From DATCRE01 sp964235605 (GTDB lineage Bacteria; Bacteroidota; Bacteroidia; Cytophagales; Cyclobacteriaceae): a stretch of 33,185 nt of DNA. The notes beneath the pieces are model-generated. The model saw only the letters and a list, made by a program, of their open reading frames with translations, was not told the DNA's origin and ran no database searches. A program made the position numbers and the translations under genes. Each line of letters begins with the position of its first letter. The stretch's first letter is position 1. Shown in pieces: positions 24,364-33,185 of this stretch. The stretch spans positions 1-33,185 of the forward strand of contig CAXSCR010000053.1 of the NCBI GenBank assembly GCA_964235605.1. Reading direction: 5' to 3'.

Positions 24364-27300
24364 CTACTCCTTCATAAAAGCAATCACCCTCAAGCCTTTT
24401 CCACTGCTCACTTTCAGAATGTATAAGCCAGGTGAAATTTTACTCGTATCCAAATTAAAAGACTGTTCAAGATTGCTGGTAGAATAGGCCAAGACAACTT
24501 GTCCCGTACTTCCATGCTGCAATTGAATTTCACCTTTGCCTTTTAAATCTGTCTCTACTGTGATGAACTGTGCTGATGGATTTGGATAAACACGTATCGA
24601 TCTATCGTCTGCATTCGGCTTTCTATTTTCGTCCCTCGTTGCCTCTTCGTTTGTAGTTGACCTTGCTGCCGCGCTGTATCCTTGAATACCAAATCCGTAT
24701 TGAAAGAGCGGGTCACCATAAATAGGTTGGAGCTGCTCACCTTTTGCAATCTTAGATCGTATTTCTTGTATCTGTGCAGGAGTTGCGCCTAAATCAAATG
24801 GCAGATCCCATCTTTCTTTAGCATCACTTAAATCATCAGTTCCTACCTGATCCATAGATCTTGGTAATTGCCACGGTAGTTTTCCTTTGGGTGGAAATTC
24901 TCCAAATAAAACCTGCGCTAATGCGGGGCCACCACCATCACCCGGCCGATACGCTATGAGCACGGCGTTTGCGCTGGTTACAACATCGGTGAGAACATAA
25001 GGACGAGGCATGATGATGACAACCACATACGGAATACCCATCGCTTTTACATTACCCAAAGTAGTTGAGTCATACTCGTATGTATTTGATACAGGATAAT
25101 AGGCATCATGTACGTAGGGTTTATTTTTATCCCATGAAGTGCCGTGTGTATACGAGGGTTCACCAATTATTACAATGGCAGCTTTGGGATTGGTAGCGGT
25201 ATTCAGCGTAGCCGTTATTCCCTTTGATGCTGCTTTCTCCTGAATCGACTGGAACATTGTTTTAGCACCAAACTCATCATGGAAATAGCTAGTCCATATG
25301 CTATAACTGTCGCCTGTGTTTGCTCTGGAGCCCGTAACCAGAAGATTTGATCCTGAAGGTAAATTAAGTGGCAGCATGGCATTATTTTTTAGCAACGTCA
25401 TAGCCTGACGGGCAGCATCCACAGCTACATTTACCTTTTCAGGCGTAAACCACATGTTCGGTCCGTTCACCGGATCTCCATACGGATCTTCAAATACACC
25501 GAGCTTAAATTTCACCAGCAAAATTCTTCTCACAGCTTCATTAATTCTCGTTTCTCCTACCTGTGTGATAAATATATTCATATCAAATCCTACTGCACCT
25601 GGATCTGCCCCACCCATTACATCAGAGCCCGCATTTGCTGCATTCACCCATGCACCCCATGGCAACCAGTCTGTGGTGATTATACCATCAAATTTCACCA
25701 CGTTCCTTAAGTAGTCAAGAATCGGTTTACTATCACCTGCGCCTGGCCCGCCCGGATCGAGGTATGAGCTTCCCGCATAGCCTGGCATAACACCGCCAGC
25801 ATTAGCTTCAACATTAGCAAACCATGGGCGCATGTGATATTTAATGGATACACCATCGTAAACAATTCCTGCTTCGCCTCCTGCGCCTTCTCCAGGCCAG
25901 TGCTTGGTAGTGACAAGAACTGATTTTGGATTTAACTCAGGTCCACCTTGCAGACCGCATACTAAGGCCTTTATCATAGCGGCGGCAAAGTGTGCATCTT
26001 CACCACAACCTTCTTGTATCCTCGGGTAAAGAACTTTTGTACCCACCTCCGCCAAGGGCGCTAACGTGCCTCTGAAGCCAACCGCATATTGCTCCTCACG
26101 CTGAACATTCCCGCATTGTCTTACCAATTCAAGATTTCGGGTTGCAGCTAATGCACTTTGTGTGGGATAGGTAGTAGAATATCCATGTATACAATCTCCC
26201 GAAGAAAGAAAAGGAATTCCTAATCGTGTAGTCGCTGAAGCTTTTTGTTTATTGAACATATCCGTTACTGTGCCCGGTCCAAACGCCCAACCAGAAAGCG
26301 GATAAGCCTGCGCATTATAAAACATTTGATATGCCTTCTCCAGTAACGTCATGCGAGATAATAGATCTGTTGTGCGGGTATTCGGAGACAACTTCCAATT
26401 TTCATACGGCTCTATCGCGCCATTTCTATTTAGATCTCTTGCGCCATCCAAAATATTTATACCATCTGCTACTTGCTCTAACGCCGGTAAATAAATACTA
26501 AACTTGCCAAGTGTTGAATACGTTTGAATGCCGCTTGCATTAACAGCAACGATATACCACTTATAAGTCCACCGGTCAGACAGATCTTGCAACAAGGTAT
26601 AACTTGTGGTTGTGGATTCACCCATCTTTGTAAATCGATCTAACAAATTGCCAAGGGCAAACCAGTCATAATCGGTGCGGGTAATGTTCACCCATACTTC
26701 ATACCGCACGGCACCTGAACTCGCGTTCCATGTGAGCGTGGGTCTTCTGCTATCTGTTATCATAGCATCAATAGCGGGCAATGTTATATTAAATGTTGAT
26801 GGCCCTGGTGGTACGGGTGCAGGATTTGGATTAGGATTTGGATTTGGAATATCACCGGGCCCACTTCCAGGACTGTATACTTGAAATTCAAAAAGTGAAT
26901 AACCCCAGGGCGAATTTCTCAACTTGCCTTGCATACGAATGTATCGACCTGCGCCACTTACAGGAATATCATCTATCCTGGGTTCTACCGCAAGATTGGC
27001 TTGATTAAATTCATAGAGTGTAGTCCAGGCTAAATTATCTTCCGAAATCTGGATCAAATAGTTTTTACCTGACGCGGCCTCCCAGTTAAGAATAACTCTG
27101 CCGACTTGATATTTTAAACCGAGGTCAATTTTAATCCATTCAGTATCCGTAAAGGCACTTTCCCACCGACTGGATACATTTCCATCTACTGCTAATGTAG
27201 CCATGTTTGTAGCGGTGGCCGAAGAAGCGGTTGCTGGCATTTGCAAAGCAATATTACCAATGCCTATAGCGCCGTTGCCTGGATTTGTATTAGGTTGTGT

Positions 27301-29370
27301 TTTGAAAGTAACAGATGTTCCTGCCGACTCATTACCTGCAGCATCGACAGCTTTCACCGCGTGAGTGTATTGTGTATCTGGGTTTAGTCCACTGATGGTC
27401 ATCGATGTGCTGCTGCCCTCTATTGTTGCCAGTAACGTTGTGCTTTGATAGATGCGATAGCTTTGTACACCCACATTATCTGTTGAGGCCATCCAATTGA
27501 TGGTGACGGCAAATACAGCTGGGGCAGCTGTTACATTACCTGGCGCTGTTGGTGCCTGTGTATCTATAGTATTTGTGCCGCCAGTCACTATAAATTCCCA
27601 CAGCGAAAATCCATACTCCGTATTTCTCGCTGTGCCTGACATTCTTACATAGCGGCCATTACCGGTTACAATCAAATCATCAACACCGCCATCACCCGTA
27701 GTTGTTGTAAAAATGTTAGTCCATGTAACATTATCGTTCGACACTTGTATTTGGTAACTTTTACCGGATGCTGTTTCCCACTGAAGGGATACTTTACAAA
27801 TGCTTTGAACGGAGCCAAGGTCAATTGTTATCCATTGCGGATCTGATGACGTACTCTCCCATCGTGTATTAAGATTTCCATCCACGGCAAGTGCAGCGGT
27901 ATTTGTTCCTGCAACAGAAGATGCGGTGGCAACCTTGCCCGTAGAGAGGATTTGTGAACAGGTTGTGGTTTGAGGATTAACCGTAACAAGTACATCATCT
28001 GAAGTAACGCCACCTTTACTATCTGATACAGTGAGGCGAAAAGTATAAGTGCCTTGTACCAGGCCACTTGCTGTTAATGTAGTTGTGGTTGTTCCTGAAA
28101 GTGTTGCCACACCGCCAGAAACTTTTACCCAGCTATACGTTATAGGATCATTGTTCGGATCGCTTCCTGTACCGGTTAGTGTGATTGTATTTGTAGGGAG
28201 TGTAATTGTTTTATCGGCACCTGCATTGGCTATGGGAGGTGTATTTGTAGTTGCTGCATTAACGGTAACAATGACATCGTCTGAAGAAACGCCACCTTTA
28301 TTATCTGATACGGTTAAACGAAAAGTATAACTTCCTTGTACAAGTCCGCTTATTGACAATGTAGTTGTGGTTGCGTCTGTAAGTGTTGCTGCACCACCAG
28401 AAACTTTTACCCAGCTATACGTTACAGGGTCATTGTTCGGATCGCTTCCGGTACCTGTTAATGTGATTGTATTTGCAGGGAGTGTAATTGTTTTATCGGG
28501 CCCTGCGTTGGCTGTTGGCAGCGCATTTGTTGTTGACGGAGAGCCATATACTGCGAATTCCCATAGTGAATAGCCAAAACCTGTATTTCGAACAGTTGCA
28601 CGAATGCGTATATACCGGCCCTGGCCTGTTACACTAATTGTTTGTATTCCTCCGGTGCCCGCATCTGTATGATACACCGATGTCCATGTAGAATTATTGG
28701 TAGAAACTTCGATATCAAATGATTTTGCAGAGGCCACTTCCCAATTCAAACCCACGCTGGCGATAGCATAATTTTGGGTTAAATCTATAGCGATCCATTC
28801 ATTATTATTATAGTTACTTGCCCAGCGCGTTCCTGTATTGCCATCAACGGCATTGGCGGGCATAAACGCGCCTTCATACGAAGAAGCCGATGCGACTTTT
28901 CCAATTGCAATATTGGGTGCACTATCGGCACCAAATTGGATCCAGTCAAGATTAAAACCATTGGTAAGCGCCGTGATTCGAATGGTTTGAATACCTGCAT
29001 TCAATGCAATGGTACTTGTAACTGTAGTCCATGTTTGATATCCTCCTGTATTAGGAAGGTTTACAGCGTAGGTTGTAGCAGGGGTTTTTAGCTGTAATTT
29101 TGGTGCTGCAATGTTACTGGCAATTCGATAACTTACACTGTAATTGCCTGAGATAGGAACATTAATTGAATAATCCAGCCAATCATTTGCATCGATCCAG
29201 CCAATATTAAGTCTACCTTGTATATCTGCTGTAGTTTCTGACTGTACGCCAAACATTGCAGTATAAGCTTCCGCTTCTATCTTACTAGGAATAAGACTTT
29301 GTGCTTGCGTGTGAAAAGCGCATAATGTGCACAGAAGCAGCATTAGCGCATTTTTAAATGAAGTTTCCAT
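24364..29370 (-). CDS. Secreted GH3 glycosidase with CBM6, PKD, three discoidin domains and T9SS tail
   Basis: About 1668 aa. I chose ATG 29370 (METSFKNALMLLLC) because it gives a clean signal peptide; an upstream ATG at 29403 adds 11 residues. Order: CBM6-like module (IEAEAYTAMFG, WIDANDWLDY), discoidin 1, two near-identical PKD-type repeats, discoidin 2, fibronectin III, discoidin 3, a PNPNPNPNP linker, a second Fn3-like module, GH3 N- and C-domains, and a T9SS tail (RVYPNPSAQF). GH3 signs are EGCGED, VTTKHWPGEG and GIITTDW, with the predicted nucleophile D1234 (D1245 from 29403), then RPGDGGGPALAQVLFGE. GH3 enzymes mostly cleave beta-glucosides, xylosides or related ends; the substrate here is unknown. 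Probably surface-exposed and co-regulated with the PQQ dehydrogenase. Confidence 0.92.
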   Translation of the reverse strand: METSFKNALMLLLCTLCAFHTQAQSLIPSKIEAEAYTAMFGVQSETTADIQGRLNIGWIDANDWLDYSINVPISGNYSVSYRIASNIAAPKLQLKTPATTYAVNLPNTGGYQTWTTVTSTIALNAGIQTIRITALTNGFNLDWIQFGADSAPNIAIGKVASASSYEGAFMPANAVDGNTGTRWASNYNNNEWIAIDLTQNYAIASVGLNWEVASAKSFDIEVSTNNSTWTSVYHTDAGTGGIQTISVTGQGRYIRIRATVRNTGFGYSLWEFAVYGSPSTTNALPTANAGPDKTITLPANTITLTGTGSDPNNDPVTYSWVKVSGGAATLTDATTTTLSISGLVQGSYTFRLTVSDNKGGVSSDDVIVTVNAATTNTPPIANAGADKTITLPTNTITLTGTGSDPNNDPITYSWVKVSGGVATLSGTTTTTLTASGLVQGTYTFRLTVSDSKGGVTSDDVLVTVNPQTTTCSQILSTGKVATASSVAGTNTAALAVDGNLNTRWESTSSDPQWITIDLGSVQSICKVSLQWETASGKSYQIQVSNDNVTWTNIFTTTTGDGGVDDLIVTGNGRYVRMSGTARNTEYGFSLWEFIVTGGTNTIDTQAPTAPGNVTAAPAVFAVTINWMASTDNVGVQSYRIYQSTTLLATIEGSSTSMTISGLNPDTQYTHAVKAVDAAGNESAGTSVTFKTQPNTNPGNGAIGIGNIALQMPATASSATATNMATLAVDGNVSSRWESAFTDTEWIKIDLGLKYQVGRVILNWEAASGKNYLIQISEDNLAWTTLYEFNQANLAVEPRIDDIPVSGAGRYIRMQGKLRNSPWGYSLFEFQVYSPGSGPGDIPNPNPNPNPAPVPPGPSTFNITLPAIDAMITDSRRPTLTWNASSGAVRYEVWVNITRTDYDWFALGNLLDRFTKMGESTTTSYTLLQDLSDRWTYKWYIVAVNASGIQTYSTLGKFSIYLPALEQVADGINILDGARDLNRNGAIEPYENWKLSPNTRTTDLLSRMTLLEKAYQMFYNAQAYPLSGWAFGPGTVTDMFNKQKASATTRLGIPFLSSGDCIHGYSTTYPTQSALAATRNLELVRQCGNVQREEQYAVGFRGTLAPLAEVGTKVLYPRIQEGCGEDAHFAAAMIKALVCGLQGGPELNPKSVLVTTKHWPGEGAGGEAGIVYDGVSIKYHMRPWFANVEANAGGVMPGYAGSSYLDPGGPGAGDSKPILDYLRNVVKFDGIITTDWLPWGAWVNAANAGSDVMGGADPGAVGFDMNIFITQVGETRINEAVRRILLVKFKLGVFEDPYGDPVNGPNMWFTPEKVNVAVDAARQAMTLLKNNAMLPLNLPSGSNLLVTGSRANTGDSYSIWTSYFHDEFGAKTMFQSIQEKAASKGITATLNTATNPKAAIVIIGEPSYTHGTSWDKNKPYVHDAYYPVSNTYEYDSTTLGNVKAMGIPYVVVIIMPRPYVLTDVVTSANAVLIAYRPGDGGGPALAQVLFGEFPPKGKLPWQLPRSMDQVGTDDLSDAKERWDLPFDLGATPAQIQEIRSKIAKGEQLQPIYGDPLFQYGFGIQGYSAAARSTTNEEATRDENRKPNADDRSIRVYPNPSAQFITVETDLKGKGEIQLQHGSTGQVVLAYSTSNLEQSFNLDTSKISPGLYILKVSSGKGLRVIAFMKE
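27976..28539. repeat. Recent in-gene tandem duplication (282-bp period) of a PKD domain
   Basis: Two 282-bp units (27976-28257 and 28258-28539) inside the GH3 gene are nearly identical at the DNA level; for example AGCTATACGTTA recurs at 28131 and 28413. Each encodes a 94-aa PKD/Ig-like domain (DPNNDP, YTFRLTVSD). Reading frame is kept. Confidence 0.85.
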
Positions 29371-29403
29371 TATGCGTTTATTATGTTTAATGTTAGATAG
29401 CAC

Positions 29404-29748
29404 GTAAGTAAAAAGAATTACTTAACAGGATAAAGTTGCAATCGTTTGCGGAAACAGCATCAGATATTGGTACGGTACTACTACGGTGGTGTTAAATCTA
29501 GTTTTTTTACTTGGAGCCAGGATGACTTTAATGCAACTCTTAATTTAAGCTGCAATAGAATATGGATACTAGTTATTATGTATCAGATTGACCTGTATAC
29601 TATAGAAAGTTTATAAGTGTCGTACTGGATCTGAGGCCCTTATCTCAGTTGTTGGGCTTCTCACTTAGTCTGAGAGATACTGAAGCCTGAAAGGAACCTT
29701 TCAACTTATTAAATTAAATTTAGCAGAACGGAATATAAATAATTAATT
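29404..29748. other. Intergenic between divergent GH3 and mazG-like genes
   Basis: Holds the shared motif at 29471-29493 and presumably the promoters of both genes, but no clear -33/-7 pair was found for the GH3 gene. TAAATTTAG at 29715 resembles a -7 box for the mazG-like gene. GAAGCCTGAAAGGAACC near 29683 resembles part of repeat R1. Confidence 0.4.
29471..29493. promoter_or_regulatory. Candidate activator site shared with the PQQ dehydrogenase gene (site 2)
   Basis: TACGGTACTACTACGGTG matches site 23888-23910 at 19 of 23 positions in the same orientation. It lies 68 bp upstream of 29403 (101 bp upstream of the preferred start). Here the half-sites are direct (ACGGT-N6-ACGGT) rather than inverted. 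Confidence 0.5.
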
Positions 29749-30075
29749 ATGACCCTCGCAGAAGCGCAGCAACAAGTTGATGAGTGGATCAACACGACAG
29801 GAGTTCGATATTTCAATGAACTTACTAACACAGCCATGCTCGCTGAAGAAGTGGGTGAAGTTGCACGCATTATGGCGCGCCGTTATGGTGAGCAATCAGA
29901 AAAAGAATCTGATAAAAATAAAGACCTGGGAGATGAACTAGCTGACGTGCTTTGGGTTGTTATCTGTCTTGCTAACCAAACAGGTATTAACCTCACGGAC
30001 GCCTTTAAGAAAAACCTAGAAAAAAAAACCATTCGAGATAAAGATCGCCACCACCAAAACGATAAGCTAAAATAA
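29749..30075 (+). CDS. MazG-like nucleotide pyrophosphohydrolase (108 aa)
   Basis: Single-domain all-alpha NTP pyrophosphatase. The metal-binding signature is visible as AEEVGEVAR (E33, E34, E37) and GDELADVLW (E63, D66), matching ExxE-12-28-ExxD. Members split NTPs, often non-canonical ones, to NMP and pyrophosphate. The length is normal for the short form. The basic C-terminal tail (KKTIRDKDRHHQNDK) may be disordered. Stands alone on the plus strand, divergent from the GH3 gene; substrate cannot be inferred from context. Confidence 0.88.
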   Translation: MTLAEAQQQVDEWINTTGVRYFNELTNTAMLAEEVGEVARIMARRYGEQSEKESDKNKDLGDELADVLWVVICLANQTGINLTDAFKKNLEKKTIRDKDRHHQNDKLK

Positions 30076-30103
30076 TTTGGAGTGTTGTTTAACACGCGAT
30101 ATA

Positions 30104-30183
30104 CTCACAGGGAAATCGCTTTTAAAAAAAAATAATGATTAAGCGTCATTTTTACTATTGATGTAAAAATACCCTCTCATGAT
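30104..30183. repeat. Dispersed repeat family R2, copy 2
   Basis: Partner of 11515-11602 (shared AATCGCTTTTAAAAA, TGATTAAG, TGTAAAAA, CTCATGA). It begins 29 bp after the mazG-like stop codon. Confidence 0.65.
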
Positions 30184-30212
30184 GCTTTAATGAAGGTGTT
30201 TGTTTTACTTGG

Positions 30213-30470
30213 CTAACCAGTTTAATAATGCGTATGAACTGGTTTAGCTCAACTTCTAATATTACAAGCGATTTTCGTGAGGGTTGCACTTTCAAACGAT
30301 GATTGTCATCTTCAGCTTTACTATTCGTTATGCCGCCTTGGTCAAGAGTACATATCCTTAACATGAGCCTGACATGTGAGTCACCAAACTTTAAAAAATC
30401 GTGCTAGCAGCTCAAAGCTAGCAGCCGGAAGCTATAATTTTGATTTAAAACTAAAAAGCAATTTCCCTGA
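30213..30470. repeat. Dispersed repeat family R3, copy 2
   Basis: Partner of 20272-20447, with an extra inner segment (about 30240-30315). Contains the doubled word GCTAGCAGC separated by TCAAA. With R2 copy 2 it fills nearly the whole gap between the mazG-like and acyltransferase genes. Confidence 0.75.
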
Positions 30471-30488
30471 TATACCTCAAGTCTTATG

Positions 30489-30518
30489 TTGAAAGCAGCG
30501 GGTTTTTTATTATTTTAG
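30489..30518 (+). promoter_or_regulatory. Predicted promoter of the acyltransferase gene
   Basis: TTG (30489-30491), exactly 19 bp, then TATTTTAG (30511-30518) fit the Bacteroidota TTTG-N19-TAnnTTTG layout with one mismatch in each box. It ends 21 bp before the ATG. Confidence 0.45.
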
Positions 30519-30539
30519 TTGCACTAAATATTTCAAACC

Positions 30540-31661
30540 ATGATAGAACAGCAGCGTTACCTAGCCCTTGATGTCTTTAGAGGTATGACGGTGTGCTTCA
30601 TGATCATTGTTAATTCTCCCGGCGATTGGGGTATTGCTTATTCCCCCTTACTTCACGCACCTTGGCATGGATTCACGCCTACTGATTTGGTGTTCCCCTC
30701 TTTCCTTTTTGCTGTTGGAAACGCCATGGCATTCGTTATGCACAAATATGAAAAGACGGGAAGATCATTCTTCTGGCGCAAAATTTTGAAACGCACGTTT
30801 ATTATTTTCCTGATTGGATATTTATTATCCTGGTTTCCATTTGTGCAGGATGTAAAGGGTCACTATGAATTTATAACCGTAGGCGTGACGCGTATACTTG
30901 GCGTTTTACAACGTATTGCACTATGCTACTTATTTGCATCAATTGTAGTTTATTACGGCTCTAAAAGATTTGCCTTCTGGTTTAGCGCCTTTATTCTATT
31001 TGGGTATTGGATTGTTATGCGTTTATACGGTGATCTTAATGATCCTTATGGGCTTGCCGGAAATGCAGCGCTTCGACTTGATCTTCTCATTTTAGGCGAT
31101 GCGCACCTTTATAGTGGTGAAGGAATACCTTTCGATCCAGAAGGAATATTAAGTACGCTGCCAGCCATTGTTAATGTTATCATTGGCTATCTGGCAGGAG
31201 ACTTTATAAGAAGGTATGGCAATAGTTATGAAGTTATCGGTAAACTAATGCTTGCCGGTGCTGTGCTTATTCTTACAGCGCTTACCTGGCACATCGCATT
31301 TCCCATCAACAAAAAGCTTTGGACAAGTTCATTTGTTTTACTTACCGTTGGCCTTGATCTGGTAATTCTCGCATCGTTAATCTATGTAATTGAGATAGTG
31401 AAATATAAAAAGTGGACGAGCTTCTTTACCGTGTTTGGAAAAAATCCGTTATTTATCTACTTACTTGCAGCAGTTCTAATGACTGTTTTTGATATAATAC
31501 CCATTGGAGATAACAGTCTACACGGATGGTTATTCGTAAATTTCTTCGGAAGCATTTTTAGTCCTATAAATTCCTCACTCTTATTTGCCATCACCTTCAT
31601 GCTTATTTGCTGGGCAGTTGGGTATATTTTAGACAAGAAAAAAATCTACATTAAAGTATAG
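30540..31661 (+). CDS. HGSNAT/NagX-like multi-pass membrane acyltransferase (DUF5009 type, 373 aa)
   Basis: Polytopic membrane protein. The start is typical of the family: RYLALDVFRGMTVCFMIIVN, then HAPWHGFTPTDLVFPSFLFA. About ten hydrophobic helices follow, with a loop around residues 190-205 (SGEGIPFDPEGILSTLPA) that is also conserved in the family. Homologues include human heparan-alpha-glucosaminide N-acetyltransferase and bacterial NagX, linked to amino-sugar acetylation or uptake. The exact substrate is not visible here. Single gene with its own predicted promoter, ahead of an insertion sequence. Confidence 0.87.
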   Translation: MIEQQRYLALDVFRGMTVCFMIIVNSPGDWGIAYSPLLHAPWHGFTPTDLVFPSFLFAVGNAMAFVMHKYEKTGRSFFWRKILKRTFIIFLIGYLLSWFPFVQDVKGHYEFITVGVTRILGVLQRIALCYLFASIVVYYGSKRFAFWFSAFILFGYWIVMRLYGDLNDPYGLAGNAALRLDLLILGDAHLYSGEGIPFDPEGILSTLPAIVNVIIGYLAGDFIRRYGNSYEVIGKLMLAGAVLILTALTWHIAFPINKKLWTSSFVLLTVGLDLVILASLIYVIEIVKYKKWTSFFTVFGKNPLFIYLLAAVLMTVFDIIPIGDNSLHGWLFVNFFGSIFSPINSSLLFAITFMLICWAVGYILDKKKIYIKV

Positions 31662-31831
31662 TAATCTAGGGGGCTAGGCATTGGGTGTTGGCGGCTGGCA
31701 TTGTATAGATGCCTGAATAACGTTGACCGTTTTTAATTGAATTTTCAATCTAATCTAATTGCAATAATAATAATTCAAATGTTGGAATGTGTGCAACTAT
31801 CACTATAATCATCGTAAGTACTCAAAAGTTT

Positions 31832-33184
31832 GGGTCTATGTGCTTTAGTGTGGAAAGATATTAGAGATCTGCTATTTTTCGGTCATGAACAGTATAGAAA
31901 TATTTCAAATGGCTCTTCAATTGTCGGAGCCTTGGTTTGTGTCGGGTATTAATTTTAAAGAAGAGAAGAATGGCCATAAATCCCTTTGCATAGAGATTGA
32001 TTTTAAGAAGGGCTATTCCTTTAAAGAAGGTTCGGTATACGATACCCATGAGCGTACATGGCGCCATCTTAATTTTTTTGAGCATGAATGCTATCTTAAG
32101 TGCAGGGTTCCACGTATCAAAGACTCCATGGGCAAGGTAGCTACATTGGGAGTGCCATGGGCGCGCCCGGGAAGTGGCTTTACCTTGATGTTCGAAGCGT
32201 TCAGCATGGCCTTGATAGAGCGTGAAATGCCTGTAAATAAATCTGCAGATTTGCTAGGCGAATACCCCCACCGTATATGGAATATCTTTAAATACTGGAT
32301 AGGGATTGCCTATCAGGCAGATGACCAAAGTAAGGTCACTCAATTGGGCATAGATGAAACCTCTGTACGAAAAGGACATAGCTACGTTACCGTGGCCGCA
32401 GACTTGGCCACCAGAAGGGTTATACATGTGACGCCGGGCAAAGACCAACATACGATAACACGCATAAAGGAACACCTGCAAACTAAGGGCGTTGAGCCCT
32501 CTCAGATCACCGATACATGCATTGATATGTCTACAGGCTTTATAGCAGGCATGTGTGAAAACTTTCCAACTACCGCTGTCACTTTCGACAAGTTTCACGT
32601 TGTGAAATTATTGAACGAAGCCATGGACCAGGTACGCAAGACAGAGTCTTATCAACATAGCATTTTGAAAGGTCACAAATACACGGTATTGAAATCAGAT
32701 AATAAAATGAGTGCAAGACAAAAAAAGGAACGTGAAGATTTAATAGAACTGCTTCCCATCATTGGAAAAGCCTATCGATTAAAAACATTGTTTCAAGATT
32801 TCTGGGAATTTAAGGATAAAGAAGAAGCAGAAAGCTTCCTTGCCTATTGGTGCGATTTGGTGGAGGAGGAAGGGGTGATACCATTCCAAAAGTTTGTCGG
32901 CACATTAAAAGCACATTGGCGCGGTATCGTAAACTACATCAGTTCTCAAATCGCTAATGGAATCATGGAAGGGATCAATAGCAAAATACAACTAGCCAAA
33001 AAAAAAGCACGGGGGTATAGAAACTTAAGCAACTTTATCAACATGATTAGTGAAGGAAGTGGAGTGTATGCAGAGTCCTCACTGATCGACACGGCCGCCT
33101 GGGAGTTTGCTGATCTTGAGAAAATGATAGCTGGCGCTGAAGGAAAACTTAAATTCGACTACCCACAGTATTCCACATAGACCC
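31832..33184 (+). mobile_element. ISL3-family insertion sequence, essentially complete
   Basis: A 1353-bp element with one transposase gene. Terminal inverted repeats begin GGGTCTATGTG at 31832 and, on the other strand, at 33184. About 18 of 22 terminal bases match (31832-31853 with 33163-33184). The right repeat overlaps the end of the transposase gene. Target duplication cannot be tested because only one base follows the right end. The stretch 31662-31831 holds no other feature. Confidence 0.85.
31885..33180 (+). CDS. ISL3-family transposase (431 aa)
   Basis: DDE-type transposase. The N-terminal 80 residues contain HLNFFEHECYLKCRVPR, fitting the ISL3 zinc-ribbon/HTH start. Likely catalytic residues: D157 (LGIDETSVRKGH), D214 or D235 (IDMSTGFIAG, TFDKFHVVK) and E362 (NGIMEGINSKIQ), followed by KARGYRN, a strong ISL3 signature. 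Full length for the family with no frameshift, so it may be active. The start codon lies 31 bp inside the left repeat, and the stop codon lies within the right repeat. Confidence 0.95.
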   Translation: MNSIEIFQMALQLSEPWFVSGINFKEEKNGHKSLCIEIDFKKGYSFKEGSVYDTHERTWRHLNFFEHECYLKCRVPRIKDSMGKVATLGVPWARPGSGFTLMFEAFSMALIEREMPVNKSADLLGEYPHRIWNIFKYWIGIAYQADDQSKVTQLGIDETSVRKGHSYVTVAADLATRRVIHVTPGKDQHTITRIKEHLQTKGVEPSQITDTCIDMSTGFIAGMCENFPTTAVTFDKFHVVKLLNEAMDQVRKTESYQHSILKGHKYTVLKSDNKMSARQKKEREDLIELLPIIGKAYRLKTLFQDFWEFKDKEEAESFLAYWCDLVEEEGVIPFQKFVGTLKAHWRGIVNYISSQIANGIMEGINSKIQLAKKKARGYRNLSNFINMISEGSGVYAESSLIDTAAWEFADLEKMIAGAEGKLKFDYPQYST

Positions 33185-33185
33185 T

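Overview
The window looks like a chromosomal segment of a Bacteroidota bacterium, most likely of the Cytophagales. The evidence is: two secreted enzymes ending in type IX secretion (T9SS) sorting domains; a DUF6443/RHS protein pair of the kind found in Bacteroidota; TAnnTTTG-like -7 promoter boxes; almost no Shine-Dalgarno sequences; and a tmRNA whose tag reads GESNYAMAA, close to the tag I remember for Cytophaga. The DNA is AT-rich by eye. No tRNA, rRNA or CRISPR array was seen.

Left part (1-9485): two minus-strand genes in tandem encode secreted RHS-type proteins. The upstream one (5502-8417) has an RHS-like N-terminal shell module. The downstream one (1-5488) carries Ig/PKD-like modules, DUF6443 and RHS repeats, and leaves the window just as the RHS core begins, so its variable tip and any immunity gene lie outside. 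A small membrane protein (8730-8957) and a hairpin-bearing intergenic region follow.

Middle-left (9486-14300): a fic gene broken by two short frameshifts, with a cluster of repeated operator-like sites upstream. Next come tmRNA (minus strand) with its terminator, a GC-rich foldable element just upstream of tmRNA, and dnaX. The dnaX gene is split at an A10 run that fits programmed frameshifting between gamma (369 aa) and tau (about 564 aa). A 500-bp non-coding element bounded by long imperfect inverted repeats and filled with REP-like units follows.

Middle (14310-19963): a 7TMR-DISM sensor without an output domain; a two-gene unit of a HerA/YjgR-type ATPase and a small acidic helical protein; a DUF4412 secreted protein; and a DPM1-like family 2 glycosyltransferase on the plus strand.

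Right part (20491-33185): two very large secreted multidomain proteins on the minus strand, a PQQ-type sugar dehydrogenase and a GH3 glycosidase. Both carry several discoidin domains and a T9SS tail. They share a 23-bp motif about 65 bp upstream of their reading frames, suggesting co-regulation in extracellular polysaccharide use. A MazG-like pyrophosphohydrolase and a NagX/HGSNAT-like membrane acyltransferase follow. The window ends at the right terminal repeat of a nearly complete ISL3-family insertion sequence.

Three different families of diverged dispersed repeats, each with two copies here, fill most of the longer gaps between genes.
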